Translations under genes and position numbers: made by a program | In this document: positions 9,333-17,457 of the stretch, one piece after another | How the letters are laid out: each line of letters begins with the position of its first letter | Position numbering within the stretch: position 1 is the first letter of the stretch | NCBI RefSeq assembly: GCF_000466965.1 | Contig: NZ_BATB01000003.1 | Location: forward strand, 80,477-144,476 | Direction of reading: 5' to 3' | DNA from: Limimaricola cinnabarinus LL-001 | GTDB taxonomy: Bacteria > Pseudomonadota > Alphaproteobacteria > Rhodobacterales > Rhodobacteraceae | Length of the DNA stretch: 64,000 nt | Notes under the pieces: model-generated | Told to the model about the DNA's origin: nothing | What the model saw: only the letters and a program-made list of their open reading frames with translations | Databases searched by the model: none

Positions 9333-10766
9333 ATGGCCACTCGATCGCCCCTTCGTCGCACCGCCCCCTCCAATGCGGATGCGCCACCCGTCGCCGCGCG
9401 GGCCGAGCCGCTGCTCGGCGCGGCGCTGGTCGCCATGACGATCTTCGTCACGCTCAAGGATTGGGCCCCATCAAGCGGCGCGGGCCTGTGGGCCGCTTGG
9501 AGCGTGCCGCCGGTGGTGGCGCTGCTGGCATGGCGGCTGCGCGGGCGCAGGCTGGGTTTCGTGGTGGTGGCGCTCGCCGTCACTGCGGCGCTCTGGGCGC
9601 AGGGCGGCGACTGGACGGCGCGCGTGCTGGCCGGGCTCGGCTCGGCGGCTTTCATCGGCGGGTTCTTCGTCGCGCTGGCGACGCTGCGCTCTGCGGCCGA
9701 GACCTCTCCTGCAATCCGCGCCTGCGGCCGTTATCTGGCGGGGCAGCCGCCCGGTCGGCGCTACCTCGCGCTGACGCTGGGCGGGCAGGCCTTCTCGGTG
9801 CTCTTGAACTACGGCTCCATCGCGCTTTTGGGCAGTCTCTCGGTCGCCAGTTCGGCCCGCGAGAGCGACCCGGAAATTCGGTTCCACCGCACGCGGCGGA
9901 TGCTTCTGGCGATCCAGCGCGGCTTCGTGTCGGTGCTGCCATGGTCGCCGCTGTCGTTCTCGGTGGCGATCACCGGCGCTCTTTTGCCCGCCGCGCCCTA
10001 CAAGGCCACGGTCCTGCCCGCCCTCGTCACCGGGCTCATCGTCGCCGGCACGGGCTGGGCCATGGACCAGATCTTCAAGCCCAAGCTTACCCATACTCCG
10101 CTGCGCCACACCCCGGAGGGCGGGCCGGGCGCGGTGTTGCCGCTGTTGCTGCTGCTGGCGCTTCTCGGCGTGCCGGTCTGGCTCCTGCACGTGGTTTTCG
10201 AGGTGCGCGTGGTCGGCGCGGTGCTTCTGGTGGTGCCGCTGCTGGCGCTGGGCTGGCTGGTGCTGCAGGAGGGCGCGCGCGGTGCCGTCGGACGGGCGGG
10301 GCGCTACGCCGCCCGGGAGCTGCCGCGCTACCGTCCCGAGCTGACGCTGCTGATGATGGCGGGCTATATCGGCACGACCGGGGCGGGGCTGCTGGCACCG
10401 CATGTGGCCGAGTTCGCGCCGCTGATCGAGGCGCTGCCCGGGCCGCTGATCCTCGGGCTGCTGGTCTGGTTCATTCCCGTCACCGGCCAGCTCGGCATGA
10501 ACCCGATCCTGAGCGTGACCCTGCTGTTTCCGCTCCTGCCCGCCCCCGAGGCGATGGGGGTGAGCCCGGTGGCGCTTTTCGTCGCAATCACCGCCGGCTG
10601 GGCGCTGTCGGGCATCACGTCGCCCTTCACGGCGACGACGCTGCTCACCGGCAATTTCGCCGGCAAGAGCGCGTTGCATATCGGGCTGAAATGGAACGGT
10701 GCCTATGCGCTGGTCACTGGTACGCTGCTGACGCTCTGGGCGGTGGGCTTCGGATTGAGGTCCTGA
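9333..10766 (+). CDS. Uncharacterised polytopic membrane protein, possible ion transporter
   Basis: 477 residues with about eleven to twelve hydrophobic segments, for example LGAALVAMTIFVTL, VVVALAVTAALWA, AVLPLLLLLALLGVPVWLL and LTLLMMAGYIGTTGAG. Charged cytoplasmic-type stretches lie between (RFHRTRRMLLAIQRG; GRAGRYAARELPRYRPE). The late segment AITAGWALSGITSPFTATTLL resembles re-entrant substrate loops of ion-transporter superfamily carriers, but I do not recognise the family. The ATG at 9333 is chosen because it opens the hydrophilic N-terminus; no clear ribosome site is seen and a later start is possible. Monocistronic or cotranscribed with nadABC 72 bases downstream. Substrate unknown. 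Confidence 0.7.
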   Translation: MATRSPLRRTAPSNADAPPVAARAEPLLGAALVAMTIFVTLKDWAPSSGAGLWAAWSVPPVVALLAWRLRGRRLGFVVVALAVTAALWAQGGDWTARVLAGLGSAAFIGGFFVALATLRSAAETSPAIRACGRYLAGQPPGRRYLALTLGGQAFSVLLNYGSIALLGSLSVASSARESDPEIRFHRTRRMLLAIQRGFVSVLPWSPLSFSVAITGALLPAAPYKATVLPALVTGLIVAGTGWAMDQIFKPKLTHTPLRHTPEGGPGAVLPLLLLLALLGVPVWLLHVVFEVRVVGAVLLVVPLLALGWLVLQEGARGAVGRAGRYAARELPRYRPELTLLMMAGYIGTTGAGLLAPHVAEFAPLIEALPGPLILGLLVWFIPVTGQLGMNPILSVTLLFPLLPAPEAMGVSPVALFVAITAGWALSGITSPFTATTLLTGNFAGKSALHIGLKWNGAYALVTGTLLTLWAVGFGLRS

Positions 10767-10838
10767 ACGCGCGATCTGGAACTTCTCGTCACGCCCCTGT
10801 ATGAGGCAATCCCAACCGGCTGACGCAAGGTGAGGCAC

Positions 10839-11891
10839 ATGTTTGAGACTGGCATCATGCGCGAGGAACTCGCGCGGCATTACGACCTCGCGCCATCGGT
10901 GGAGGCGGCGGAACGACAGGCCCATCTCTATGCGCGCATGGACAAGGTGCTGAGCCCCGTCGACTGGGCGATGCACGCGCCCTATGTCGAGGCGATCAAC
11001 ACGCTCAAGCGCGAACGCGACGCGGTGATCCTCGCGCATAACTACATGACGCCCGAGATCTATCACGGCATCGCCGACGTGGTGGGCGACAGCCTGCAGC
11101 TCGCCATCGAGGCCACCCGCGTCGAGGCGCAGGTGATCGTGCAATGCGGCGTGCACTTCATGGCCGAGACCTCGAAGATCCTGAACCCGGCCAAGATCGT
11201 GCTGATGCCCGACATGAACGCGGGCTGTTCGCTGGCCGAAAGCATCACCGCCGAGGGCATCGCCGAGATGCGCCGCCAATACCCGGGCGCGCCGGTGGTG
11301 AGCTATGTCAACACCACGGCGGAGGTGAAGGCCGCCTCCGACATCTGCTGCACCTCGGCCAACGCGCTGCAGATCGTCGAGGCGATGGAGAGCGATACGG
11401 TCATAATGACCCCTGACCAGCACCTCGCGCGCAACGTGGCCAAGGACAGCACCAAGCGCATCGTCTGGTGGGAGGGCAGCTGCATCGTCCACGAGCAGTA
11501 CACCGCCGAGGAGATGCGCGCCTACCGCGCCGCCGATCCGGAGGTGAAGATCATCGCCCACCCCGAATGCACGACCGAAGTGACGGCCGAGGCGGATTTC
11601 ACCGGCTCGACCAGCGGCATCATCGACTGGATCGACCGCGAGCGGCCCAAGAAGGCGCTTCTGGTCACCGAATGCTCGATGGCCTCGAACATCACCGACG
11701 CCTTCCCGGACGTGGCGTTCCAGAAGCCGTGCAACATGTGCCCCTACATGAAGATGATCAGCCTCGAAAAGGTTCTGTGGTCGCTGCACAGCATGTCGCC
11801 CGAGGTGATCGTGCCCGAAAAGATCGCGGTGCCGGCGCGCCGCGCCGTGGAACGGATGATCGAGCTGTCGCGCAGCCTCGCCAAGGCCTGA
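10839..11891 (+). CDS. nadA: Quinolinate synthase NadA
   Basis: Iron-sulfur enzyme condensing iminoaspartate with dihydroxyacetone phosphate to quinolinate in de novo NAD synthesis. Blocks VILAHNYMTPEIYHGIADVVGDS, QCGVHFMAETSKILNP, CCTSANA, AHPECTTEV and CNMCPYMKM supply the [4Fe-4S] cysteines and active-site residues. About 350 residues, typical of the longer alphaproteobacterial form. The ATG at 10839 is preferred over a GTG at 10830 because AAGGTGAGG is correctly spaced from it. First gene of nadABC. Confidence 0.96.
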   Translation: MFETGIMREELARHYDLAPSVEAAERQAHLYARMDKVLSPVDWAMHAPYVEAINTLKRERDAVILAHNYMTPEIYHGIADVVGDSLQLAIEATRVEAQVIVQCGVHFMAETSKILNPAKIVLMPDMNAGCSLAESITAEGIAEMRRQYPGAPVVSYVNTTAEVKAASDICCTSANALQIVEAMESDTVIMTPDQHLARNVAKDSTKRIVWWEGSCIVHEQYTAEEMRAYRAADPEVKIIAHPECTTEVTAEADFTGSTSGIIDWIDRERPKKALLVTECSMASNITDAFPDVAFQKPCNMCPYMKMISLEKVLWSLHSMSPEVIVPEKIAVPARRAVERMIELSRSLAKA

Positions 11892-11892
11892 T

Positions 11893-13461
11893 GTGACGAT
11901 GACCCGCCTGCGCACCGAGCGCGTCGTCATCATCGGGGCCGGTCTCGGCGCGATTTCCGCCGCCCTTGCCCTCGCGCCGCGCCCGGTGCTGATGATCGCG
12001 CCGGAGCCGCCGGGGCAGGGCGCGAGCAGCGCCTGGGCGCAGGGCGGCGTCGCCGCCGCCATGGACGCCGCCGACAGCGCGCAGGCCCACGCCGCCGACA
12101 CGGTGGCGGCGGGTGCCGGCACGGTCGATGCGGCCATCGCCGATCTGGTCACGCAGGCAGCGCGTGAGCATATCCACGAACTGACCGGCCTCGGCACGCC
12201 CTTCGACCGCGATGCGCAGGGCGGCTACGTGCTGTCGCGCGAGGCGGCGCATGGCGCGGCGCGGGTTGTGCGGGTCAAGGGCGATCAGGCCGGTCGGCAG
12301 ATCATGGACACGCTGATCGCGGCGCTGGCGCGCACGCCGTCGGTGCAGATCCTGTCCGGCGCGCTGCTCACCGGCATCGAAGCATCAGGCGGTCGTGTCA
12401 CGGGCGTCGAGATCGAGAGCGTCGATGGCTCGGCCCCCGTCATCATCGAGGCGCCCGCCGTGCTGCTGGCGGGGGGCGGCTCTGGCGGGCTGTGGCTGCA
12501 CACGACCAACCCGGCCCGCATCCGGGGCCAGGTAATCGGCGCCGCGGCGCGCGCGGGCGCCATCATCGCAGATGCCGAGTTCGTGCAGTTTCACCCCACC
12601 GCCATCGCGACGGGCGGGGACCCGCTGCCGCTCGCGACTGAGGCGCTGCGCGGCGAGGGGGCGTGGCTCGTCAACGATGCGGGCGAGCGGTTCATGACAG
12701 CGCTGCATCCGGATGCCGAGCTTGCACCGCGCGACATCGTCGCTCGTGCCGTCTTTGCCGAGCGGCAGGCAGGCCGCGATCCGGCGCTCGACACTCGCGC
12801 GAGCCTTGGCGCGAGTGTGGTCGAGAAGTTCCCGGCGGTAGCCGAGGCCTGCGCGCGCGCCGGGATCGATCCGGTCCACGGCACCATTCCGGTCGCCGCG
12901 GCCGCGCATTACCACATGGGCGGTGTCGAGACCGATGCGCAGGGGCGCAGCAGCCTCGCAGGGCTCTGGGCCTGCGGCGAGGCCGCCTCGACCGGCCTGC
13001 ACGGGGCGAACCGCCTCGCCTCCAACGGTCTGCTCGAGGCGCTGGTCTTCGCGCGTCGCTGCGCCGAGGACATCATGCACGGCGCAGGCGTGCCCGAGGC
13101 TGCGCCCGAGATCGCCGTCGCCTTTGCTGCCGGTGGCCGTCGTCCCGCCTCCGAAAGCGTGGCGGCGCTGCGCCGCCTGATGACCGACCACGTCGCGGTG
13201 CTGCGCGACGGGCCGGGCCTGCGCCGGGCGCTGGCGGGCATCGCCGCGCTGGAGGCCGTCGAGCCCGCGCCCGCGTTCCGCACCATGACCGCGACCGCGA
13301 CGTTGATCGCCGCTGCCGCCCTGCGGCGCACCGAAAGCCGGGGCGGCCACTGCCGCACCGATTTCCCCGAGACCGACCCTGCGCAGGCGCATCGCAGCCG
13401 CCTGACGTTCCAAGATGCCCTGACCATCCGCGCCGACTGCGCGGCCACGGAGACCGCATGA
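11893..13461 (+). CDS. nadB: L-aspartate oxidase NadB
   Basis: FAD enzyme that oxidises aspartate to iminoaspartate for NadA. Dinucleotide-binding motif GAGLGAISAALAL at the N-terminus, SSAWAQGGVAAA, the active-site region EFVQFHPTA, and the FAD-anchoring GEAASTGLHGANRLASNGLLE block. 522 residues including the C-terminal helical domain. A GTG (11893) or an ATG two codons later (11899) could start it; GTG is better spaced from AAGG. Lies one base after nadA and overlaps nadC by four bases, so the pathway is translationally coupled. Confidence 0.96.
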   Translation: MTMTRLRTERVVIIGAGLGAISAALALAPRPVLMIAPEPPGQGASSAWAQGGVAAAMDAADSAQAHAADTVAAGAGTVDAAIADLVTQAAREHIHELTGLGTPFDRDAQGGYVLSREAAHGAARVVRVKGDQAGRQIMDTLIAALARTPSVQILSGALLTGIEASGGRVTGVEIESVDGSAPVIIEAPAVLLAGGGSGGLWLHTTNPARIRGQVIGAAARAGAIIADAEFVQFHPTAIATGGDPLPLATEALRGEGAWLVNDAGERFMTALHPDAELAPRDIVARAVFAERQAGRDPALDTRASLGASVVEKFPAVAEACARAGIDPVHGTIPVAAAAHYHMGGVETDAQGRSSLAGLWACGEAASTGLHGANRLASNGLLEALVFARRCAEDIMHGAGVPEAAPEIAVAFAAGGRRPASESVAALRRLMTDHVAVLRDGPGLRRALAGIAALEAVEPAPAFRTMTATATLIAAAALRRTESRGGHCRTDFPETDPAQAHRSRLTFQDALTIRADCAATETA

Positions 13462-14300
13462 CCCTGATCCCCGACCTGTTGCTCGAGCCGATGGTGCGCC
13501 ATGCGCTGCACGAGGATCTGGGCGCTTACGGCGACGTCACCACCCGCGCCGTGATCCCCGCTGGGACGACCTATGCCGCGCGGATCAATGCGCGCGAGGC
13601 GGGCGTGGTCTCGGGGCTTCAGATCGCGGCCATCGCCTTTCGTCTCGTCGATCCGGCGCTGAAGATCACGACGCGTCTCGGCGACGGCGCGGCCTGCGCC
13701 CCTGGCGACACGCTGATGGAGATCGAGGGATCGGCCGCGTCGATCCTCTCGGCCGAGCGCGTCGCGCTCAACTTCGCGGGGCGGCTCTCGGGGATCGCCA
13801 CGCTGACCGCCGGTTTCGTGAAGGAAACGGCAGGGACGGCCACCCGCGTCACCTGCACCCGCAAGACCACGCCCGGCCTGCGCGCCGCCGAGAAGCTCGC
13901 GGTGCTGCATGGCGGGGGCTTCAACCACCGCTACGGCCTCTCGGACGCGATCCTGATCAAGGACAACCACATCGCCGCCGCGGGCGGCATCCGGGCTGCC
14001 CTGCAGGCCGCGACGGCCTCGGCCTCGCACATGCTCAAGATCGAGATCGAGGTCGATACGCTCGATCAACTCGCCCAGGTGCTGGAGGTCGGCGGCGCCG
14101 ATGTCGTGCTGCTCGACAACATGTCGACCCCCGATCTCGCGCGCGCCGTCGAGATGGTCGGCGGGCGTCTCGTCACCGAGGCCTCGGGCAACATGCGGCG
14201 CGAACGGGTGGCCGAGGTCTGCGCCACCGGGGTCGACTACGTGTCGTCGGGCGCGCTGACCCATTCGGCGCGCACCCTCGATCTGGGGCTCGACTTCTAG
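13458..14300 (+). CDS. nadC: Quinolinate phosphoribosyltransferase NadC
   Basis: Decarboxylating transferase converting quinolinate and PRPP to nicotinate mononucleotide. HEDLGAYGDVTTRAV, LNFAGRLSGIATLT, the phosphate-binding CTRKTTPGLRAAEKLAV, GFNHRYGLSDAILIKDNHI and VEVDTLDQ/EASGN motifs are all present. 280 residues, family length. ATGA overlap with nadB sets the start. Its TAG stop shares the palindromic bases CTAG with the stop of opgC on the other strand, so the two convergent genes overlap by four bases with no room for a terminator. Confidence 0.96.
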   Translation: MTLIPDLLLEPMVRHALHEDLGAYGDVTTRAVIPAGTTYAARINAREAGVVSGLQIAAIAFRLVDPALKITTRLGDGAACAPGDTLMEIEGSAASILSAERVALNFAGRLSGIATLTAGFVKETAGTATRVTCTRKTTPGLRAAEKLAVLHGGGFNHRYGLSDAILIKDNHIAAAGGIRAALQAATASASHMLKIEIEVDTLDQLAQVLEVGGADVVLLDNMSTPDLARAVEMVGGRLVTEASGNMRRERVAEVCATGVDYVSSGALTHSARTLDLGLDF

Positions 14301-15508
14301 GCGGCGAGCGCCTTTTCCGGCGTGGTCGGAGCTACCGTGGCAGGCGCCGCCCTGTCGCGATCAGTAGGCCAGTGGTGCCGCGCAGCCGCGAAGGCGAGCT
14401 GCAGCGCCAGTCCGGCCCCGAGCATCATTGTGTCGAGGACGAAGTTCTCGCCCGTCTCGGTCTTGATGCCTTGGATCAGGTAGATGGTGATCGACCCCAG
14501 AGCGAAGACCGGCAGAGCCTGCCGCCCCAGAAGCGCGAAGGGGGCGGCGAGCCGCGAGGCGCAGGCGCGCCGCACCATGCCCCATGAGGCCAGCACATAG
14601 AACAGCGCCAGCAGATGCAGCAGCCTCGGCAGGCTCAGATAAGGTTTGCTGAAGCCGGTCATGAAGCCCGGCGCACCGTGCTGGTTGGCCATCCACAGCA
14701 GGTGATTGCCGGTCTTGCCGAAGCCAGGCAGGTTCATCCAGGCCAGCGATAACACAAGGAACCCCACCGCCAGCGCCATGAGCCATCGCCGCGCGGGCAC
14801 CAGCCTGCGGCCCTCTTTGGCAGCGATGCCGGTGACGATGCCCAGCACGAACAAGAGCTGCCACGCGGGCGGGCTGAACTGCCAGCCGCCGGTGGGGTAG
14901 TTGGGCAGGGTCAGCCGGAAATGCGCCGCCGCCATCCACAAAAGCCCCGAGGCCGCGAGCGCCCACAGAGGTCGGCGCACCGCCGCCCAGAGCACCAGCG
15001 GCGCCGCCATCAGCAACACGAAATAGAGCGGCAGGATGTTGGCATAGCCGATCTGGAAGCCCAGCGTCGGTACCCCGATCAGGAAGCCGAGAGGATCGCG
15101 GAACAGCAGGCCCATGCCGTGCTTCCACAGCATTGCGGGGATGTCGGCGAAACTCGCCAGCGCCGCCGCAATCGCCAGCGCGCCGAAGGTGATCAGAAGA
15201 TGCACGAGGTAGAGCGTCCAGGCGCGACGCCAGATCCGGGCCACACCCTGCCAAGGCCAACGGACGCGAAAGCCGGCCGAGTAGGCCAGCCCCGCCGAGA
15301 TCCCCGCCATCAGCACGAAGCCCTCGGTGGCGTCCGAGAAGCCGAAGTTGCGGCTGGTCCAATTCTCCCAGAAGTTGCCCGGCACGTGATTGATGTAGAT
15401 CATCACCAGCGCGATGCCGCGCAGAACGTCGAGCCGCGGGTCGCGGGTTTTGGGAAGCTGGCGGGCCACCGGGATCGAGACGGGTGCCGGCGCGGAGGTA
15501 TCAGGCAT
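14297..15508 (-). CDS. opgC: OpgC, succinyltransferase-type membrane protein for periplasmic glucans
   Basis: 403-residue polytopic OpgC/acyltransferase-3-like protein. DPRLDVLRGIALVMIYINHVPG is the hallmark N-terminal segment with the catalytic-type histidine, then NFGFSDATEGFVLMAGISAG, and about nine further spans. In Rhodobacter sphaeroides OpgC adds succinyl groups to osmoregulated periplasmic glucans, and its gene is the last of the opg operon, as here. It overlaps the opgH end by eight bases. Confidence 0.92.
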   Translation of the reverse strand: MPDTSAPAPVSIPVARQLPKTRDPRLDVLRGIALVMIYINHVPGNFWENWTSRNFGFSDATEGFVLMAGISAGLAYSAGFRVRWPWQGVARIWRRAWTLYLVHLLITFGALAIAAALASFADIPAMLWKHGMGLLFRDPLGFLIGVPTLGFQIGYANILPLYFVLLMAAPLVLWAAVRRPLWALAASGLLWMAAAHFRLTLPNYPTGGWQFSPPAWQLLFVLGIVTGIAAKEGRRLVPARRWLMALAVGFLVLSLAWMNLPGFGKTGNHLLWMANQHGAPGFMTGFSKPYLSLPRLLHLLALFYVLASWGMVRRACASRLAAPFALLGRQALPVFALGSITIYLIQGIKTETGENFVLDTMMLGAGLALQLAFAAARHHWPTDRDRAAPATVAPTTPEKALAA

Positions 15509-17261
15509 GTTGCGGCTCCTGCCGGGGTGGGGCGGCGTCGGCGTCGGTCAGCGGCGCCCACCGGTCGAGCGCCTCGTCCTGACGGGCGAGGATCGGGTCC
15601 GGGCAGGTTTCGGAGGGCACAGAGAACAGCGCGCGGCAGGGCAGGGAGGTGGCCCAGATCACCAGCGGCGCAGCGATCATCGGCCCTGCGATAGGCAGCA
15701 GCCAGCCCACCAGTTCAGGCGAGAGCCGCCATGAAGCGATCAGCCCGCCCAGCCCTATGAGCGAGATCCAGCGGCTCGCCTGCCAGCTCTCGAAAAGGCT
15801 CAGACGCCCTTCGCCGCGCGCCGATGCCGGCCAGCCGCCGTCGCGACCCGACAGCACCTGCAGCACCGAGCGGGTCTGGAACATCAGGAAGATCGGCGCG
15901 GTAACGCTCGACATGGCGATCTCGGCCAGCGTCGAGACCATCAGCCGCCACGCTCCACCGAACCCCGTCGCCCGGCCCGAGCGGATCGCCTGAATCGCGA
16001 TCAATAGCTTGGGCAGGATCAGGAGCCCCAGAACGCCGATGATGAGCCCGGCGGTGCGGGTGGTCTCGTTGGGCGGCAGCACCGGGAAGGACCAGCCCGC
16101 CAGCGGAAAATAATCGGGCTCGGCGCGCAGCGCGGGCGCGAGTATCGAAGTGGCCAGAAACCCGAGCCAGAACAGCGACGAGACATAGGCCAATATGCCT
16201 TGCAGGAACACGAAACGGCTCCAGCGGCGCAGGCCGGGGGCCGTCAGCAGCCGCGCGTGCTGCAGGTTGCCCTGACACCAGCGGCGGTCGCGCTTGGCAT
16301 GGGCGAGGATGTTCTCGGGGCCTTCTTCGAAGGAGCCCGCGAGATCCTCGTCGAGCCGCACGATCCAGCCTGCGCGCGCCAGTAGCGCGGCTTCGACATA
16401 GTCGTGGCTCAGGACATGGCCACCGAAGGGAGGCGGACCCGACAGGTCCGGCAGCGCGCAGCTTTCGGCGAAGGCGTGCACGCGCACCATGGCGTTGTGA
16501 CCCCAGAACGGGCCGGTCTCGCCCTGAAGCCGCGCCACGCCGCGCGCGAAGACGGGCGAATGCAGCGCCGCCGAGAACTGCATCGCGCGACCGAAGAGCG
16601 AGCCCGCGCGGATCACGCCGGGAAGGCTCTGCAGCAGGCCGAGGCGTGGCTCCCCCTCCATGCGGCGGGCCATCTCGATGATGGTTTCGGGCGACATCAG
16701 GCTGTCGGCATCGAGGATCAGCGCAAACTCGTAGGCCGCCCCCGAGGTCTTGATGAAATCCTCGATATTGCCCGCCTTGCGGCCATGGTTGGAGGTCCGG
16801 CGGCGGTAGAAGATGCGCGCTTCGGCGTCGCGCGCGCGCAAGAGTGCAAGATACCACGCCGCCTCGCGCGCGGCACCATGGGGAGAGCGGGTGTCCGAAA
16901 GGATCGCGAAATCGAAGAGCCCGGCCTGCGGCGTCTCCGACAGCGCCTCGTCCATCGCGGCGATGCGGGCGAAGGTGGCGCGCGGGTCTTCCTCATGCAC
17001 CGGCACGAGGATCACGCAGCGGCCCTTCGGCTCGGCACGGCGCGGCGCGACCGCACGGCCCGGCCATAGGCCGAGCATCGCCTGCGACGCCCCCCATGCC
17101 AGCCAGAAGGTGGCCATGAGGATCAGCAGGCTGCGCGCGAACTCGACCCACAACCCGCCGGTCTGACGCTGTGCAAAGAACAACGTGAAGGCGCCGGCGG
17201 CAAGCGCGAGGCTCGCGCCCAGCGCCACCGCCCGTGCCCGCGTCGGGCCGGTTCGGCTCAT
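15501..17261 (-). CDS. opgH: OpgH, periplasmic glucan glucosyltransferase
   Basis: Inner-membrane family 2 glycosyltransferase that polymerises UDP-glucose into the linear backbone of osmoregulated periplasmic glucans and exports it. 586 residues, the short alphaproteobacterial form lacking the long N-terminal cytoplasmic extension of the enterobacterial enzyme. Catalytic landmarks: SDTRSPHGA, RRTSNHGRKAGNIEDF, DADS, GPFWGHNAMVR, SHDYVEAALL and KRDRRWCQGN. Two N-terminal and several C-terminal spans. The ATG lies one base after the opgI stop. Confidence 0.95.
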   Translation of the reverse strand: MSRTGPTRARAVALGASLALAAGAFTLFFAQRQTGGLWVEFARSLLILMATFWLAWGASQAMLGLWPGRAVAPRRAEPKGRCVILVPVHEEDPRATFARIAAMDEALSETPQAGLFDFAILSDTRSPHGAAREAAWYLALLRARDAEARIFYRRRTSNHGRKAGNIEDFIKTSGAAYEFALILDADSLMSPETIIEMARRMEGEPRLGLLQSLPGVIRAGSLFGRAMQFSAALHSPVFARGVARLQGETGPFWGHNAMVRVHAFAESCALPDLSGPPPFGGHVLSHDYVEAALLARAGWIVRLDEDLAGSFEEGPENILAHAKRDRRWCQGNLQHARLLTAPGLRRWSRFVFLQGILAYVSSLFWLGFLATSILAPALRAEPDYFPLAGWSFPVLPPNETTRTAGLIIGVLGLLILPKLLIAIQAIRSGRATGFGGAWRLMVSTLAEIAMSSVTAPIFLMFQTRSVLQVLSGRDGGWPASARGEGRLSLFESWQASRWISLIGLGGLIASWRLSPELVGWLLPIAGPMIAAPLVIWATSLPCRALFSVPSETCPDPILARQDEALDRWAPLTDADAAPPRQEPQHA

Positions 17262-17262
17262 G

Positions 17263-17457
17263 TCAGGCGTCCAGTCTCGGCGCGAGAAGCGCCCTCAGGC
17301 GGGCCAGCAAGGCAGGTGTCACGTCACGCTCCAGGCGTTGGCGCGGCATGGCCAGCGGCGCGTCGGGCAGCGCGCCGCGTCGCGCGGCCTCCGCCTCGAA
17401 GGTGACGATGCCGGTGTTGGTGTCGGTGTCGTGCCGCGAGTGGGTCCGGTCGAGCAT
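17263..17457 (-). CDS. opgI: OpgI-like small protein between opgG and opgH
   Basis: 64 codons, starting at an ATG that shares its A with the opgG TGA (TGATG) and ending one base before the opgH ATG. This tight coupling on both sides argues for real translation. The product is hydrophilic and Arg-rich (MLDRTHSRHDTDTNTGIVTF, ending in LLARLRALLAPRLDA) with no recognised domain. In R. sphaeroides an opgI gene of unknown biochemical role occupies this slot in opgGIH; assignment here is by position and size. Confidence 0.7.
   Translation of the reverse strand: MLDRTHSRHDTDTNTGIVTFEAEAARRGALPDAPLAMPRQRLERDVTPALLARLRALLAPRLDA

Noticed and set aside
9471..12197. 908-codon minus-strand frame across the membrane protein, nadA and the start of nadB
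   Set aside because: Arg/His/Gln-rich antisense shadow typical of GC-rich DNA; nadA and nadB are unambiguous on the plus strand.
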